Counted from the first letter of the stretch, positions 7,841-14,566 are shown. The stretch is DNA of 20,107 nt from HB2-32-21 sp003448675 (GCA_041584755.1 JBFHDK010000058.1:1-20107); one strand, 5' to 3'. Notes: generated by a model from the sequence alone, not told the origin. Made by a program: numbers and translations.

Positions 7841-8692
7841 ATGAACTCACTCTCTTTACAACACAATATGCAACCGACCCAACCAGCCACAGATCCCGGC
7901 ACCAACCCATGGGACGACCTAGGGAAAGTGATTGATGATGCCCTTGAAAACCAGCATTTTTCCATGGTGTATCAACCCCTACTTTGCATGCAGACCAGCA
8001 AACTGCTTGGCTTTGAGGCACTAGTGCGTTGCCAGTCTCCTGAATTTGGCTTTATTTCACCGGAGTTCTTTATTCCTCACACCGAGGAATCTGGGCGCAT
8101 CATTCCACTGGGAAACTGGATTTATCGCACAACCTTGCTGGATCTTAAACGGTTCCACCAATACGGATTTAGCGACTTGACGATGTCCATTAACGTGTCA
8201 CCCGTGCAACTTAAGGAACCCGGCTTTTATGAACAAGTCATGTCCTGTATGTCAGAGCTACAGCTTTCACCCAGAAATATTAAGCTGGAATTAACTGAAA
8301 CCGCGTTGATTAAAGATCCTCAAGTCGTCTCGCGGGTACTGGAAGCATTCATGAATGCAGGTGTAAAAATCTGGATAGACGACTTCGGTACAGGTTTCGC
8401 TTCGTTAAGCCTGTTAAGAAAATTCAATGTGGACGGGTTGAAAATCGACAAAAGCTTTGTGGACGGGATTTGCGACAGCAACGAGGATTTTACCCTTTGC
8501 AGCGCCATCATTGCGATGGCGCAGCGACTGGATTTGGACGTCGTAGCGGAGGGCATTGAGGATGAAACGCAGCTACAAATTTTGAGTCAACTCGGTTGTG
8601 AGGTGGGGCAGGGCTATCTGCTGGGAAAACCTAATTCTTTTTCCAAAAATCTGGATATCTGGTCGGAAAAATCCATTGATCTCACGGCATAA
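7841..8692 (+). CDS. Stand-alone EAL-domain cyclic-di-GMP phosphodiesterase
   Basis: 283 residues from the ATG at 7841, chosen because AAGAGG lies 7 bases before it; an in-frame ATG at 7835 is too close to that site. After about 35 variable residues the whole protein is one EAL domain that hydrolyses c-di-GMP to pGpG. All expected catalytic and metal-binding residues are visible: Glu59 in FEALVR, Asn118 in INVSP, Glu150 in ELTE, Asp180-Asp181 in IDDFGTG, Lys201 in LKIDKSF, Glu237 in VAEGIE and Gln257 in GQGYLLGKP. The enzyme is therefore predicted active. There is no receiver, PAS, GGDEF or membrane segment, so control is likely through expression from the sigma-54 promoter upstream. This differs from the receiver-EAL protein HnoB of Shewanella H-NOX circuits. 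Confidence 0.93.
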   Translation: MNSLSLQHNMQPTQPATDPGTNPWDDLGKVIDDALENQHFSMVYQPLLCMQTSKLLGFEALVRCQSPEFGFISPEFFIPHTEESGRIIPLGNWIYRTTLLDLKRFHQYGFSDLTMSINVSPVQLKEPGFYEQVMSCMSELQLSPRNIKLELTETALIKDPQVVSRVLEAFMNAGVKIWIDDFGTGFASLSLLRKFNVDGLKIDKSFVDGICDSNEDFTLCSAIIAMAQRLDLDVVAEGIEDETQLQILSQLGCEVGQGYLLGKPNSFSKNLDIWSEKSIDLTA

Positions 8693-8695
8693 ACA

Positions 8696-8742
8696 CTGTC
8701 GCGGTCAGAATGGTTTTCAAATTCGTGACAGCCATATTTTTT
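8696..8742 (+). terminator. Possible rho-independent terminator after the EAL gene
   Basis: CTGTCGCG (8696-8703) can pair with CGTGACAG (8724-8731) through eight positions including one G-U. A T-run follows at 8737-8742. The 20-base loop is long, so efficiency is uncertain. Confidence 0.35.
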
Positions 8743-8765
8743 GCCGTCCCATAGGAGCGATCCGG

Positions 8766-8798
8766 TAGCAAATTCGTTAAATAGGTTGCAAATTGCCA
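8766..8798. promoter_or_regulatory. LuxO-like enhancer sites upstream of the luxO-like gene
   Basis: TTGCAAATTGCCA at 8786-8798 matches TTGCA-N3-TGCAA at all but one defined position. It is the reverse complement of the 7678-7690 palindrome with a single difference. A second, weaker copy (TAGCAAATTCG, 8766-8776) lies exactly 20 bp, two helical turns, upstream of TTGCAAATTGC at 8786-8796. The centre of the main site (8792) is 102 bases from the GG of the downstream sigma-54-like element. This supports autoregulation by the encoded regulator, but binding is inferred. Confidence 0.5.
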
Positions 8799-8891
8799 CG
8801 CAAAAATGCAAAAGTGGGTTCATAACAAAATACACGATTCAGAATGAATCTATAACTTGTTGATAACAAAAACACTATTGACCTAATGGGT

Positions 8892-8908
8892 TTGGCCCGA
8901 TCCTTGAA
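8892..8908 (+). promoter_or_regulatory. Probable sigma-54 promoter of the luxO-like / H-NOX / kinase operon
   Basis: TTGGCCCGATCCTTGAA fits the sigma-54 pattern with GG at 8894-8895 and correct N10 spacing. The -12 dinucleotide is GA instead of GC, so the site is weaker than the one before the EAL gene. The predicted start near 8919 leaves a leader of about 71 bases before the ATG at 8990. The rest of the 8693-8989 gap holds the terminator and enhancer sites listed separately; I see no gene in it. Confidence 0.45.
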
Positions 8909-8989
8909 CTCTACTATTTTGAATAGCCATTTAACGATCGACCTCATAAACACGGAAGATCGTACTCTCTAACACCATTGGAGAAGAAT

Positions 8990-10435
8990 ATGAGTCGTCC
9001 GCAACCCCCACTTGTCTATGTCGTCGAAGACAGCCAGTCTAGTGGCGCCCTTTATTGCAGCCAGCTTGAAGGCGCAGGTTATGTTACCCGTCATTTTACG
9101 GATGGGTATTCCGCCTTGATAGGTATTAAGGAAACCATGCCCGATGCCATACTTCAGGACGTTTGCCTGCCGGATATCACTGGCATTGATGTCCTTCAGT
9201 TTGTGAACCGGCAGCAATCTCCCGCGCCTGTTGTACTCATTACATCCAATAGTTCGATAGAGATCGCCGTTGACGCGATGCGGCATGGTGGCTTTGATTT
9301 TATCGAAAAGCCCTTCTCATCTGAACGTCTGATATCTTCAGTCAAAAATGCCATTAAAAACCGAAACATCACCGCGTCACCCACTATCAATGAGAATGAC
9401 TCGAAACCGCCGAATCGTTCCCGTTTCATCGGTGATTCGCTGACCATGAATACGATATTCCGGCTTCTGGAAAGCGCATCAAGAAGTAAAGCCAGTGTTT
9501 TTATTACTGGAGAAAGTGGGACAGGCAAAGAGGTCTGCGCCATGACGCTGCATGATTCCAGTCCGAGAAGCAAAATGCCTTTCATCGCCATTAATTGTGC
9601 CGCGATCCCTGGCGATCTTTTTGAGTCTGAGTTTTTTGGCCACGTCAAAGGCGCGTTCAGTGGTGCACTGTCAGACCGGAAAGGCGCCGTGGAAGTAGCC
9701 GCGGGAGGTACTTTATTCCTAGATGAAATCTGCGAAATGGATATCAACCTGCAGGCAAAACTGCTTAGATTTCTACAAACGGGGACCTTTACCCGAGTGG
9801 GCAGTAGTGAGCCACTGCACAGTGATGTACGGATTGTCTGTGCCACCAATCGCAATCCGGCAGAAGAAGTAGGCCAGGGACGCTTTCGAGAGGACTTATA
9901 CTATCGGCTGAATGTGATTCCCGTGAAACTTCCTCCCCTCCGCGACCGGGGCGAAGATGTCCTTTTGCTGGCCAGACACTTGTTGTGTGAGAAAGCCCAG
10001 GCCAATCAAAAAGCCTTCACCGGCTTTACTCCTGAAGTGGAACAGCTTTTTATGAATTATGACTGGCCCGGTAACATACGGGAAATGCAGAATGTCATTG
10101 AAAACATGGTGGTGATCAACAGCGGAGAATGGATCGACCTGTCCATGTTGCCCTCCGGATTTGGTGAACATAACAGCGAGGTAACGCGTCCTGCGAGACA
10201 ACCCATTCCCGCCGATAACAACCTCACCACGATGGGTACCTCATCAAAAAATGACATAGTTCCCCTGCACCGTGTTGAAAGGAATGCCATTGAGCACGCC
10301 ATTTCTGCGTGCGACAACAATATTCCGCTGGCAGCAGCCTATCTGGGAATCAGTGCCTCGACTATCTACCGTAAGATAAAGTCCTGGGAGAGCGAAGATT
10401 CGGATATGCCGCAAAAGGACATCAGTCCCGCGTAG
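8990..10435 (+). CDS. luxO: LuxO-family sigma-54-dependent response regulator
   Basis: 481 residues from the ATG at 8990, with GGAG six bases before it. Domain order is receiver, AAA+ sigma-54 activator, Fis-type HTH. The receiver (about 7-125) has acidic Glu13-Asp14, phosphoacceptor Asp57 in LQDVCLPD and Lys107 in EKPF. The AAA+ domain has Walker A GESGTGKE (174-181), a sigma-54 contact loop GAFSGA (221-226) where GAFTGA is usual, Walker B LFLDE (Asp245-Glu246) and FREDLYYRL. Stretches such as FLDEICEMDINLQAKLLRF and QTGTFTRVGSS resemble Vibrio LuxO more than NtrC, from memory. The C-terminal HTH is about 440-466. Phosphorylated, it should activate sigma-54 promoters, likely those before the EAL gene and itself. 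It probably receives phosphate from the Hpt-bearing kinase two genes downstream. A distant LuxO-like paralogue not involved in quorum sensing is equally possible. Confidence 0.85.
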   Translation: MSRPQPPLVYVVEDSQSSGALYCSQLEGAGYVTRHFTDGYSALIGIKETMPDAILQDVCLPDITGIDVLQFVNRQQSPAPVVLITSNSSIEIAVDAMRHGGFDFIEKPFSSERLISSVKNAIKNRNITASPTINENDSKPPNRSRFIGDSLTMNTIFRLLESASRSKASVFITGESGTGKEVCAMTLHDSSPRSKMPFIAINCAAIPGDLFESEFFGHVKGAFSGALSDRKGAVEVAAGGTLFLDEICEMDINLQAKLLRFLQTGTFTRVGSSEPLHSDVRIVCATNRNPAEEVGQGRFREDLYYRLNVIPVKLPPLRDRGEDVLLLARHLLCEKAQANQKAFTGFTPEVEQLFMNYDWPGNIREMQNVIENMVVINSGEWIDLSMLPSGFGEHNSEVTRPARQPIPADNNLTTMGTSSKNDIVPLHRVERNAIEHAISACDNNIPLAAAYLGISASTIYRKIKSWESEDSDMPQKDISPA

Positions 10436-10498
10436 GCCCAAAAGATTCCACGCCAATCAAAACAGATCTTCGAAACCCAACTGGCTGAGGCCATAATT

Positions 10499-11044
10499 AT
10501 GTACGGGCTCATAAATAAATCCCTGAAATCCATGGTAATTGACAACCATGGTGGTGACGTCTGGCAGGAAATAATGGATGCTTCTGGTATTCCAGTCGAC
10601 TCCTTTATCAGCATGCAACGTTACGATGACGCTATCACTTATTCACTTGTGGGCGCTGCGGCGACTGTTCTTGATACGCCGACTGAAAGTTGCCTGGAAC
10701 AGTTTGGTTTCTATTGGGCAACCGTCACCGCACCTGAAACATACTCCATACTCCTGGATACAACGGGATCGAATCTTATCGACTTTCTGGAGCATACCAA
10801 TGAACTTCACGACCGCATTACTTCAACCTTTATTGGCTATATACCTCCCTACTTCGAAGTTAGCCGTCAGGACAATCGCATAGCCTTGCGTTATGAAAGC
10901 AAGAGAGAAGGCCTCACCCCGTTTGTTATCGGCGTAGTAAAAGGCCTTGCAGAGCGATTTAACTCAACGTTGGTCTTTGATGAAACAGAATATATTGCCG
11001 TACCTGAAGGCGAAACCAGTGTAATCCACTTCAGTATTGCCTAG
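10499..11044 (+). CDS. H-NOX haem nitric-oxide sensor
   Basis: 181 residues, the normal length of a stand-alone bacterial H-NOX. It opens with MYGLINKSL, as expected, and GAGG lies 8 bases before the ATG. The proximal haem ligand is His104 in NELHDRITSTF. The haem-propionate motif Y-x-S-x-R is Tyr132-Ser134-Arg136, and the haem-bending proline region is YIPPYFEV (Pro116/Pro117). At the position of the distal tyrosine of O2-binding H-NOX (Tyr140 in Thermoanaerobacter) there is a non-tyrosine residue in GLTPFVIG, so NO rather than O2 sensing is predicted. The only cysteine is Cys65, so the zinc-binding cysteine cluster described for some Vibrio and Shewanella H-NOX proteins is absent. It lies 63 bases after the luxO-like gene and 21 bases before its likely partner kinase, as one operon. 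Confidence 0.93.
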   Translation: MYGLINKSLKSMVIDNHGGDVWQEIMDASGIPVDSFISMQRYDDAITYSLVGAAATVLDTPTESCLEQFGFYWATVTAPETYSILLDTTGSNLIDFLEHTNELHDRITSTFIGYIPPYFEVSRQDNRIALRYESKREGLTPFVIGVVKGLAERFNSTLVFDETEYIAVPEGETSVIHFSIA

Positions 11045-11065
11045 GCGCCGCAGGCGAAAAGTCAT

Positions 11066-13075
11066 ATGGGAAAATTTGTGTCCAAAAAGCTCATCCAGCT
11101 GGTAGATCAGATTGCTTCTGTTTATTTTTTCATCGACGAGAAAATGAATATTCACTCGCCCAGTTCTGTTCTGATTCCTTACCTGAAGACTGCCAAGAAT
11201 ACCAGTCCCCCCGCATATGCAGACGGTTTTTTCGAACATTTTGAAGTAGCACGACCCGCCAAGCTACGTGATTTAGATGATATTAAAAACGTCCTCAATA
11301 GCATGGTGTTGATGATTCTGCATGATCACAGGTTCGCGGTACGGGGACAATTTGTTCGCCTTGATGATGAGGATGATCAGTTGTTGTTTATCGGAGCACC
11401 CTGGCTGGCCTGGATACAAGCCAATGCTCCTGACAACAGCTTGAAAATGGATGATTTCAAATCTTGGGATTCACAGCTTGATCAGCTCATACTCATTTCC
11501 ACAGAACGGCAAAATCTTGAAGACCTGAAACAACTTACCAAAGAATTACGGGAAGCACGCGACGCAGCGGAATTTGCCAAACAAAGCCAGGCAGATTTTT
11601 TCGCCGTGATGAGTCACGAGATGCGCACCCCGTTGAGCGGCGTTATATCTGCGCTGGAGCTGATAGAAACAGATGGCCTGACAAGCCAAGCTTGTCAGAT
11701 GTTAAAAATATCCCGTGAGTCTGCAGACAACCTTAAGGCGGTGGTTAATAATGTATTGGATTATTCCAAACTTCAGGCAGATGGCTTTGAAAACCAGATT
11801 GCCCCCTTTGACTTCTGTGAAACACTCGCCTCGACAAGCAACATTCTGTTATCGAATGCAAAGAAAAACAATACAGTCATCACGTGGTCGGTAACTCCGG
11901 ACTTTCCCGATTTCATACTCGGTGACGCCGACAAAATACGCCAAGTCATCATCAATTTGTTGAGCAATGCGGTGAAATTTACCAAAGATGGTGCCATTGA
12001 AATTGACGCCTTTCTTGAAGGGAATGTATTACACATTATCGTTACCGATAATGGCATAGGAATTCCAGAGGAGCTACAAGACAAAATCTTCGATCCTTTC
12101 CTGACATCCCAGCCGTTGGAAGACAACCAAAGCGGAACCGGGCTTGGTCTTAGTATTACCCGTCGCCTGGTTGAGATCATGGGAGGAAACATATCATTCT
12201 CTTCGTCCGCTGCGGAGGGTTCACAATTCCGCGTGCAACTTCCAACCGAGATTATCAATCAGCCTCTGCCTAAAACTCCCACACGTGGGGACGAAAGCGT
12301 GAACCAATTCGACGCTCACGTATTACTCGCGGAGGACAATAAAACTAATCAGTTTCTTATCAAGCAAATACTGGAGAAACGTGGCTTAACCGTCGATGTC
12401 GCTGATAACGGCAGGCAAGCAGCGAACATGGCCATTGCCCAACCCTACGATATGGTACTGATGGATATATCCATGCCCATCATGGATGGCATTACCGCCA
12501 CGGCCAGAATACGGCAAACTCACAGTATTGATCGCCTCCCCGTGATTGCCCTGACGGCTCACGTCGGTAGCCAGTATCACCAGCAATTCCTTGAAAGCGG
12601 GATGAACAGGGTGCTCACGAAGCCGATTGAAAAATCTGAACTGACCGATATTTTGACTTTTTACCTGCCCCCTCTACCCTCTGATGTCACCCGCAATCAC
12701 AACGAGAAACCCTGCATACCTAAAGAGACTGATAACATGTTTGATCCAACACTTACCAACGAGATGGTCGAGGATATCGGTAAAGAAGCCTTTATTCGTG
12801 TAGCCACCCTGTTTCAGTCAGAGATTGATGAGGGTATAACAAACATTCAAAACGCTTACCTGGCTGAAAACATTGCGGAAATTGCCGAACTTGCCCATCG
12901 AGTGCGCAGCACCTCGAAAGCTCTTGGGTGCATTGGTTTAGGCGACATTCTTGAAAAAATCGAAAATCAATGTCGGACTGGCGATGATAGTCTTTTGGGA
13001 CAGCAACTCAACACACTGCCTGAAATTGCTGACTATGCTTTCAAGTCCTTAGATAAGTTTAAAGAATCTCTTTAA
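11066..13075 (+). CDS. H-NOX-associated hybrid histidine kinase with receiver and Hpt domains
   Basis: 669 residues with no membrane segment, so cytoplasmic. Residues about 8-150 match the H-NOX-associated (HNOBA) sensor domain: YFFIDEKMNIHSPS, then AVRGQFVRLDDEDDQLLFIG and the LILISTERQNLEDLKQLTKE linker helix. The kinase core has SHEMRTPL (His184), NLLSNAVKF (Asn297/Asn301), DNGIGIP (328-334) and GTGLGLS (357-363). The receiver has Glu423-Asp424, Asp467 in VLMDISMP and Lys519. The C-terminal Hpt domain (about 560-660) has His611 in AHRVRSTSKALG. It thus carries a full His-Asp-His relay and needs only an Asp-bearing output regulator, most simply the LuxO-like protein of the same operon. In known pairs NO-bound H-NOX inhibits the kinase; the same is inferred here. 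In Vibrio the Hpt step is a separate protein, LuxU; here it is fused. Confidence 0.93.
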   Translation: MGKFVSKKLIQLVDQIASVYFFIDEKMNIHSPSSVLIPYLKTAKNTSPPAYADGFFEHFEVARPAKLRDLDDIKNVLNSMVLMILHDHRFAVRGQFVRLDDEDDQLLFIGAPWLAWIQANAPDNSLKMDDFKSWDSQLDQLILISTERQNLEDLKQLTKELREARDAAEFAKQSQADFFAVMSHEMRTPLSGVISALELIETDGLTSQACQMLKISRESADNLKAVVNNVLDYSKLQADGFENQIAPFDFCETLASTSNILLSNAKKNNTVITWSVTPDFPDFILGDADKIRQVIINLLSNAVKFTKDGAIEIDAFLEGNVLHIIVTDNGIGIPEELQDKIFDPFLTSQPLEDNQSGTGLGLSITRRLVEIMGGNISFSSSAAEGSQFRVQLPTEIINQPLPKTPTRGDESVNQFDAHVLLAEDNKTNQFLIKQILEKRGLTVDVADNGRQAANMAIAQPYDMVLMDISMPIMDGITATARIRQTHSIDRLPVIALTAHVGSQYHQQFLESGMNRVLTKPIEKSELTDILTFYLPPLPSDVTRNHNEKPCIPKETDNMFDPTLTNEMVEDIGKEAFIRVATLFQSEIDEGITNIQNAYLAENIAEIAELAHRVRSTSKALGCIGLGDILEKIENQCRTGDDSLLGQQLNTLPEIADYAFKSLDKFKESL

Positions 13076-13154
13076 TAACATACAAAGGCAAGATCCAATT
13101 TCTCGCGATTAAAGGTTCTGTCAATTATTAATTCACACCCTGTAAAACCCTAAT

Positions 13155-13340
13155 CTACAGTCGTTTTATTAAGCTTTCTTTCCATAAAGCCAATGCCATA
13201 AAAAGTGCGATCCGGTTATTTGACTGGGCTATTTTCATTTGATGATCTGCATCTTTTATTAAGCGTGAAATTGGAAATTGGGCATCCAATGACTGCCTGA
13301 TCCGCTGATGCTTGGCTATATACTTGTCCCTTTGATCCAT
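13155..13340 (-). CDS. Small protein of unknown function behind a sigma-54 promoter
   Basis: 61 residues; I recognise no family. Reading starts at ATG 13340 (- strand), preceded by AGGTGA ending 7 bases before it, a good ribosome site that favours this ATG over an in-frame GTG three codons upstream. The protein starts MDQRDKYIAKHQRIRQSL and ends ALWKESLIKRL. It is basic, probably mostly helical, with one moderately hydrophobic stretch (IALFMALAL), no cysteine and no clear signal peptide. A near-perfect sigma-54 promoter lies upstream with a predicted 33-base leader, almost the same length as that of the EAL gene. It converges on the kinase gene and ends 80 bases from it. Membership of the same regulon is inferred. 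It might instead be a chance frame inside a sigma-54-driven small RNA. Confidence 0.5.
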   Translation of the reverse strand: MDQRDKYIAKHQRIRQSLDAQFPISRLIKDADHQMKIAQSNNRIALFMALALWKESLIKRL

Positions 13341-13384
13341 TTTGATCACCTATCAACAAATAGTTTTACTTACACGCTGTTGAG

Positions 13385-13399
13385 GCAAATGAAGTGCCA
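13385..13399 (-). promoter_or_regulatory. Near-perfect sigma-54 promoter on the - strand
   Basis: On the - strand the sequence reads TGGCACTTCATTTGC, the core consensus TGGCAC-N5-TTGC without mismatch, with GG-N10-GC spacing. Predicted transcription starts near 13373 and runs left into the 61-codon frame at 13340-13155. One LuxO-like half-site (TTGCATTTTG, - strand, about 13465-13474) lies roughly 70 bases upstream of the GG, closer than in the two other sites. Confidence 0.65.
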
Positions 13400-13931
13400 C
13401 ATCTATAATTACTTTTTTTTCAAAGAGTTAGACTTTATGTGAAATAAGGAAGGTAATTTCGCGTCAAAATGCAAGGCATTACACAATGCTTAATTAAAAC
13501 CGATCGATGCACAGCATTAACTATAATGAGCGCAGAGCCACACTTTGCAATATCACAACCTTTAACCGCAATCTTCCGTAGCGGGTGACCATGATCGCGC
13601 AGCAAGCTCCTAAAGAATTGGCCGGACCGTCATAGTCACAACCATCCCCCGAGAAAAAAGGCACTCCCCTATCGAAGCTCCCCATGCCATCTTCACAAAA
13701 GTAAACCGCCTGGGGCGGCCTATCCATGTTTTCGCATGCATAGGTAATTTGTTCAAGCGCTCCGCCGCCTGCAGTCTCACGGCATTAATCCGCGCGAGTG
13801 TCTGTTCACGCGGCAGGGAGTGGTCTGGAAATACCAGGTGGCACTTACTCGGACAAGAGGTCGTCTTTTTCTAATTCCTGAAAAAAAGCTCTACGGATTG
13901 AAACAATAGGAAGAAGCATTAATGTGAAATA
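13400..13931. other. Non-coding stretch between the small gene and the tRNA cluster
   Basis: I see no convincing gene here. The left part is AT-rich with a T8 run at about 13413-13420. Two short inverted repeats of similar form occur: AATGC-AAG-GCATT at 13468-13480 and GATGC-ACA-GCATT at 13506-13518, 38 bp apart and upstream of the - strand sigma-54 promoter. A hairpin-forming CCGCG...CGCGG lies at about 13791-13814. A - strand frame of 68 codons (13521-13727) has neither a good ribosome site nor recognisable protein features. Confidence 0.5.
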
Positions 13932-14269
13932 TGGTGCCCGAGGCCGGAATCGAACCGGCACGACCGTTTCCAGTCGAGGGATTTTCTTACCACTTCGACT
14001 TTCGCCGCCAGCATCCAACTTAGCACACTGTTCGTGGTCTGGAGCACGCCTTCACCCTAGCTCAACGTATAACCGCCTTGCCGTAGGTGCCCGCCGTCTG
14101 CTCTCTACACCTTCCCCAAACAAATTGCCTGGGGCTTGGCTCGGCGTTGGCTCGGATACTTATCGGATCCAGGGCTTTCGCCGAGTTTGACGGGCTTCAC
14201 CTTCAAGGTTTCCCCTGGAGGGCTCAAATTGTTTAAGTCCCTTGTGTCTACCAATTTCACCACTCGGGC
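13932..14269 (-). tRNA. tRNA-Leu(UAA), interrupted by a group I intron
   Basis: 5' exon 14269-14235 (35 nt) and 3' exon 13985-13932 (54 nt) join to an 89-nt tRNA with encoded CCA. The acceptor stem GCCCGAG / CTCGGGC pairs fully, and the discriminator is A. The anticodon arm is AGGGA, loop CTT|AAAA, TCCCT. This gives anticodon UAA with the intron between U34 and A35. There is a long variable arm (CGACTGGAAACGGTCGT) as in leucine tRNAs. The T arm is GCCGG-TTCGAAT-CCGGC. Downstream of pgsA, gammaproteobacteria such as Pseudomonas carry a Gly-Cys-Leu cluster; the Leu position is kept here, while no tRNA-Gly is seen. Confidence 0.93.
13986..14234 (-). ncRNA. Group I self-splicing intron (IC3-like) in tRNA-Leu(UAA)
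   Basis: 249 nt, no internal protein gene. The 5' splice site is U34: exon GGGACTT pairs with internal guide GAGCCC (one bulged A), giving the U-G pair typical of P1. The intron ends in a G (complement of 13986). Core segments match the Azoarcus tRNA-Ile intron as I recall it: CTCGGCGAAAGCC, ACGCCGAGCCAAGC, GGAAGGTGTAGAGAGCAGACGG and GGGTGAAGGCGTGCTCCAGA. The P7 strands are GAGCA (14103-14099) and TGCTC (14046-14042), fully complementary where Azoarcus has GACTA/TAGTC, a compensatory change that supports a working ribozyme. The insertion site is that of cyanobacterial tRNA-Leu(UAA) introns. Confidence 0.9.
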
Positions 14270-14458
14270 GTGGTCTTACATTTACCCGGATTGTACCAGG
14301 CTTACTACGTCTTCTTTTATTCTAGTGGCCCCTATTTGACACTTAGCGAACCATTTTCAATTCGACTGTGAAACTTCAATTCCGCTGAAAGCTCTATGCT
14401 GACTGGCTTCCGCCCCCTGTTGCCACCTCCCAAGAAAAGTTGACCTTAGGGATTGTTA

Positions 14459-14494
14459 AGGGTCCCTTGCGTCTACCAATTTCGCCATCCGGGC
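14459..14494 (-). pseudogene. Decayed tRNA-Leu copy (5' half)
   Basis: The - strand reads GCCCGGATGGCGAAATTGG then TAGACGCAAGGGACCC, a clean tRNA-Leu 5' half through acceptor, D arm and start of the anticodon stem. It continues TTAACAAT, close to the exon-intron joint TTAAACAAT of the intact neighbour, then diverges. No T arm or CCA end follows. A lone TCCGGGT (14290-14284), complementary to the acceptor strand, may be a remnant of its 3' end. It is probably a broken tandem duplicate of the intron-bearing gene. The 189 bases 14270-14458 hold nothing else I can identify. Confidence 0.6.
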
Positions 14495-14566
14495 AGGCGT
14501 ATCAGTGATTTTCAATCAGCCGCTTCAAGGGGCGACTTCGACTAGTCGACTAAGCAGTCTTGAATA

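Noticed and set aside
8718..8777. CAAATTCGT repeated at 8718-8726 and 8769-8777
   Set aside because: Nine bases in AT-rich intergenic DNA; the first copy lies in the loop of the possible terminator and has no partner, so chance is likely.
13521..13727. - strand 68-codon frame (ends in a Leu/Val-rich tail)
   Set aside because: No ribosome site, a stop shortly upstream, no recognisable domain and no promoter; treated as chance.
13838..13855. TGGCAC on the + strand as a sigma-54 -24 element
   Set aside because: The matching -12 position reads CGGA, not TTGC, and no gene follows before the tRNA-Leu 3' end.
13924..14339. + strand open frames across the tRNA-Leu region
   Set aside because: They run antisense through tRNA exons and the group I intron; no protein features.
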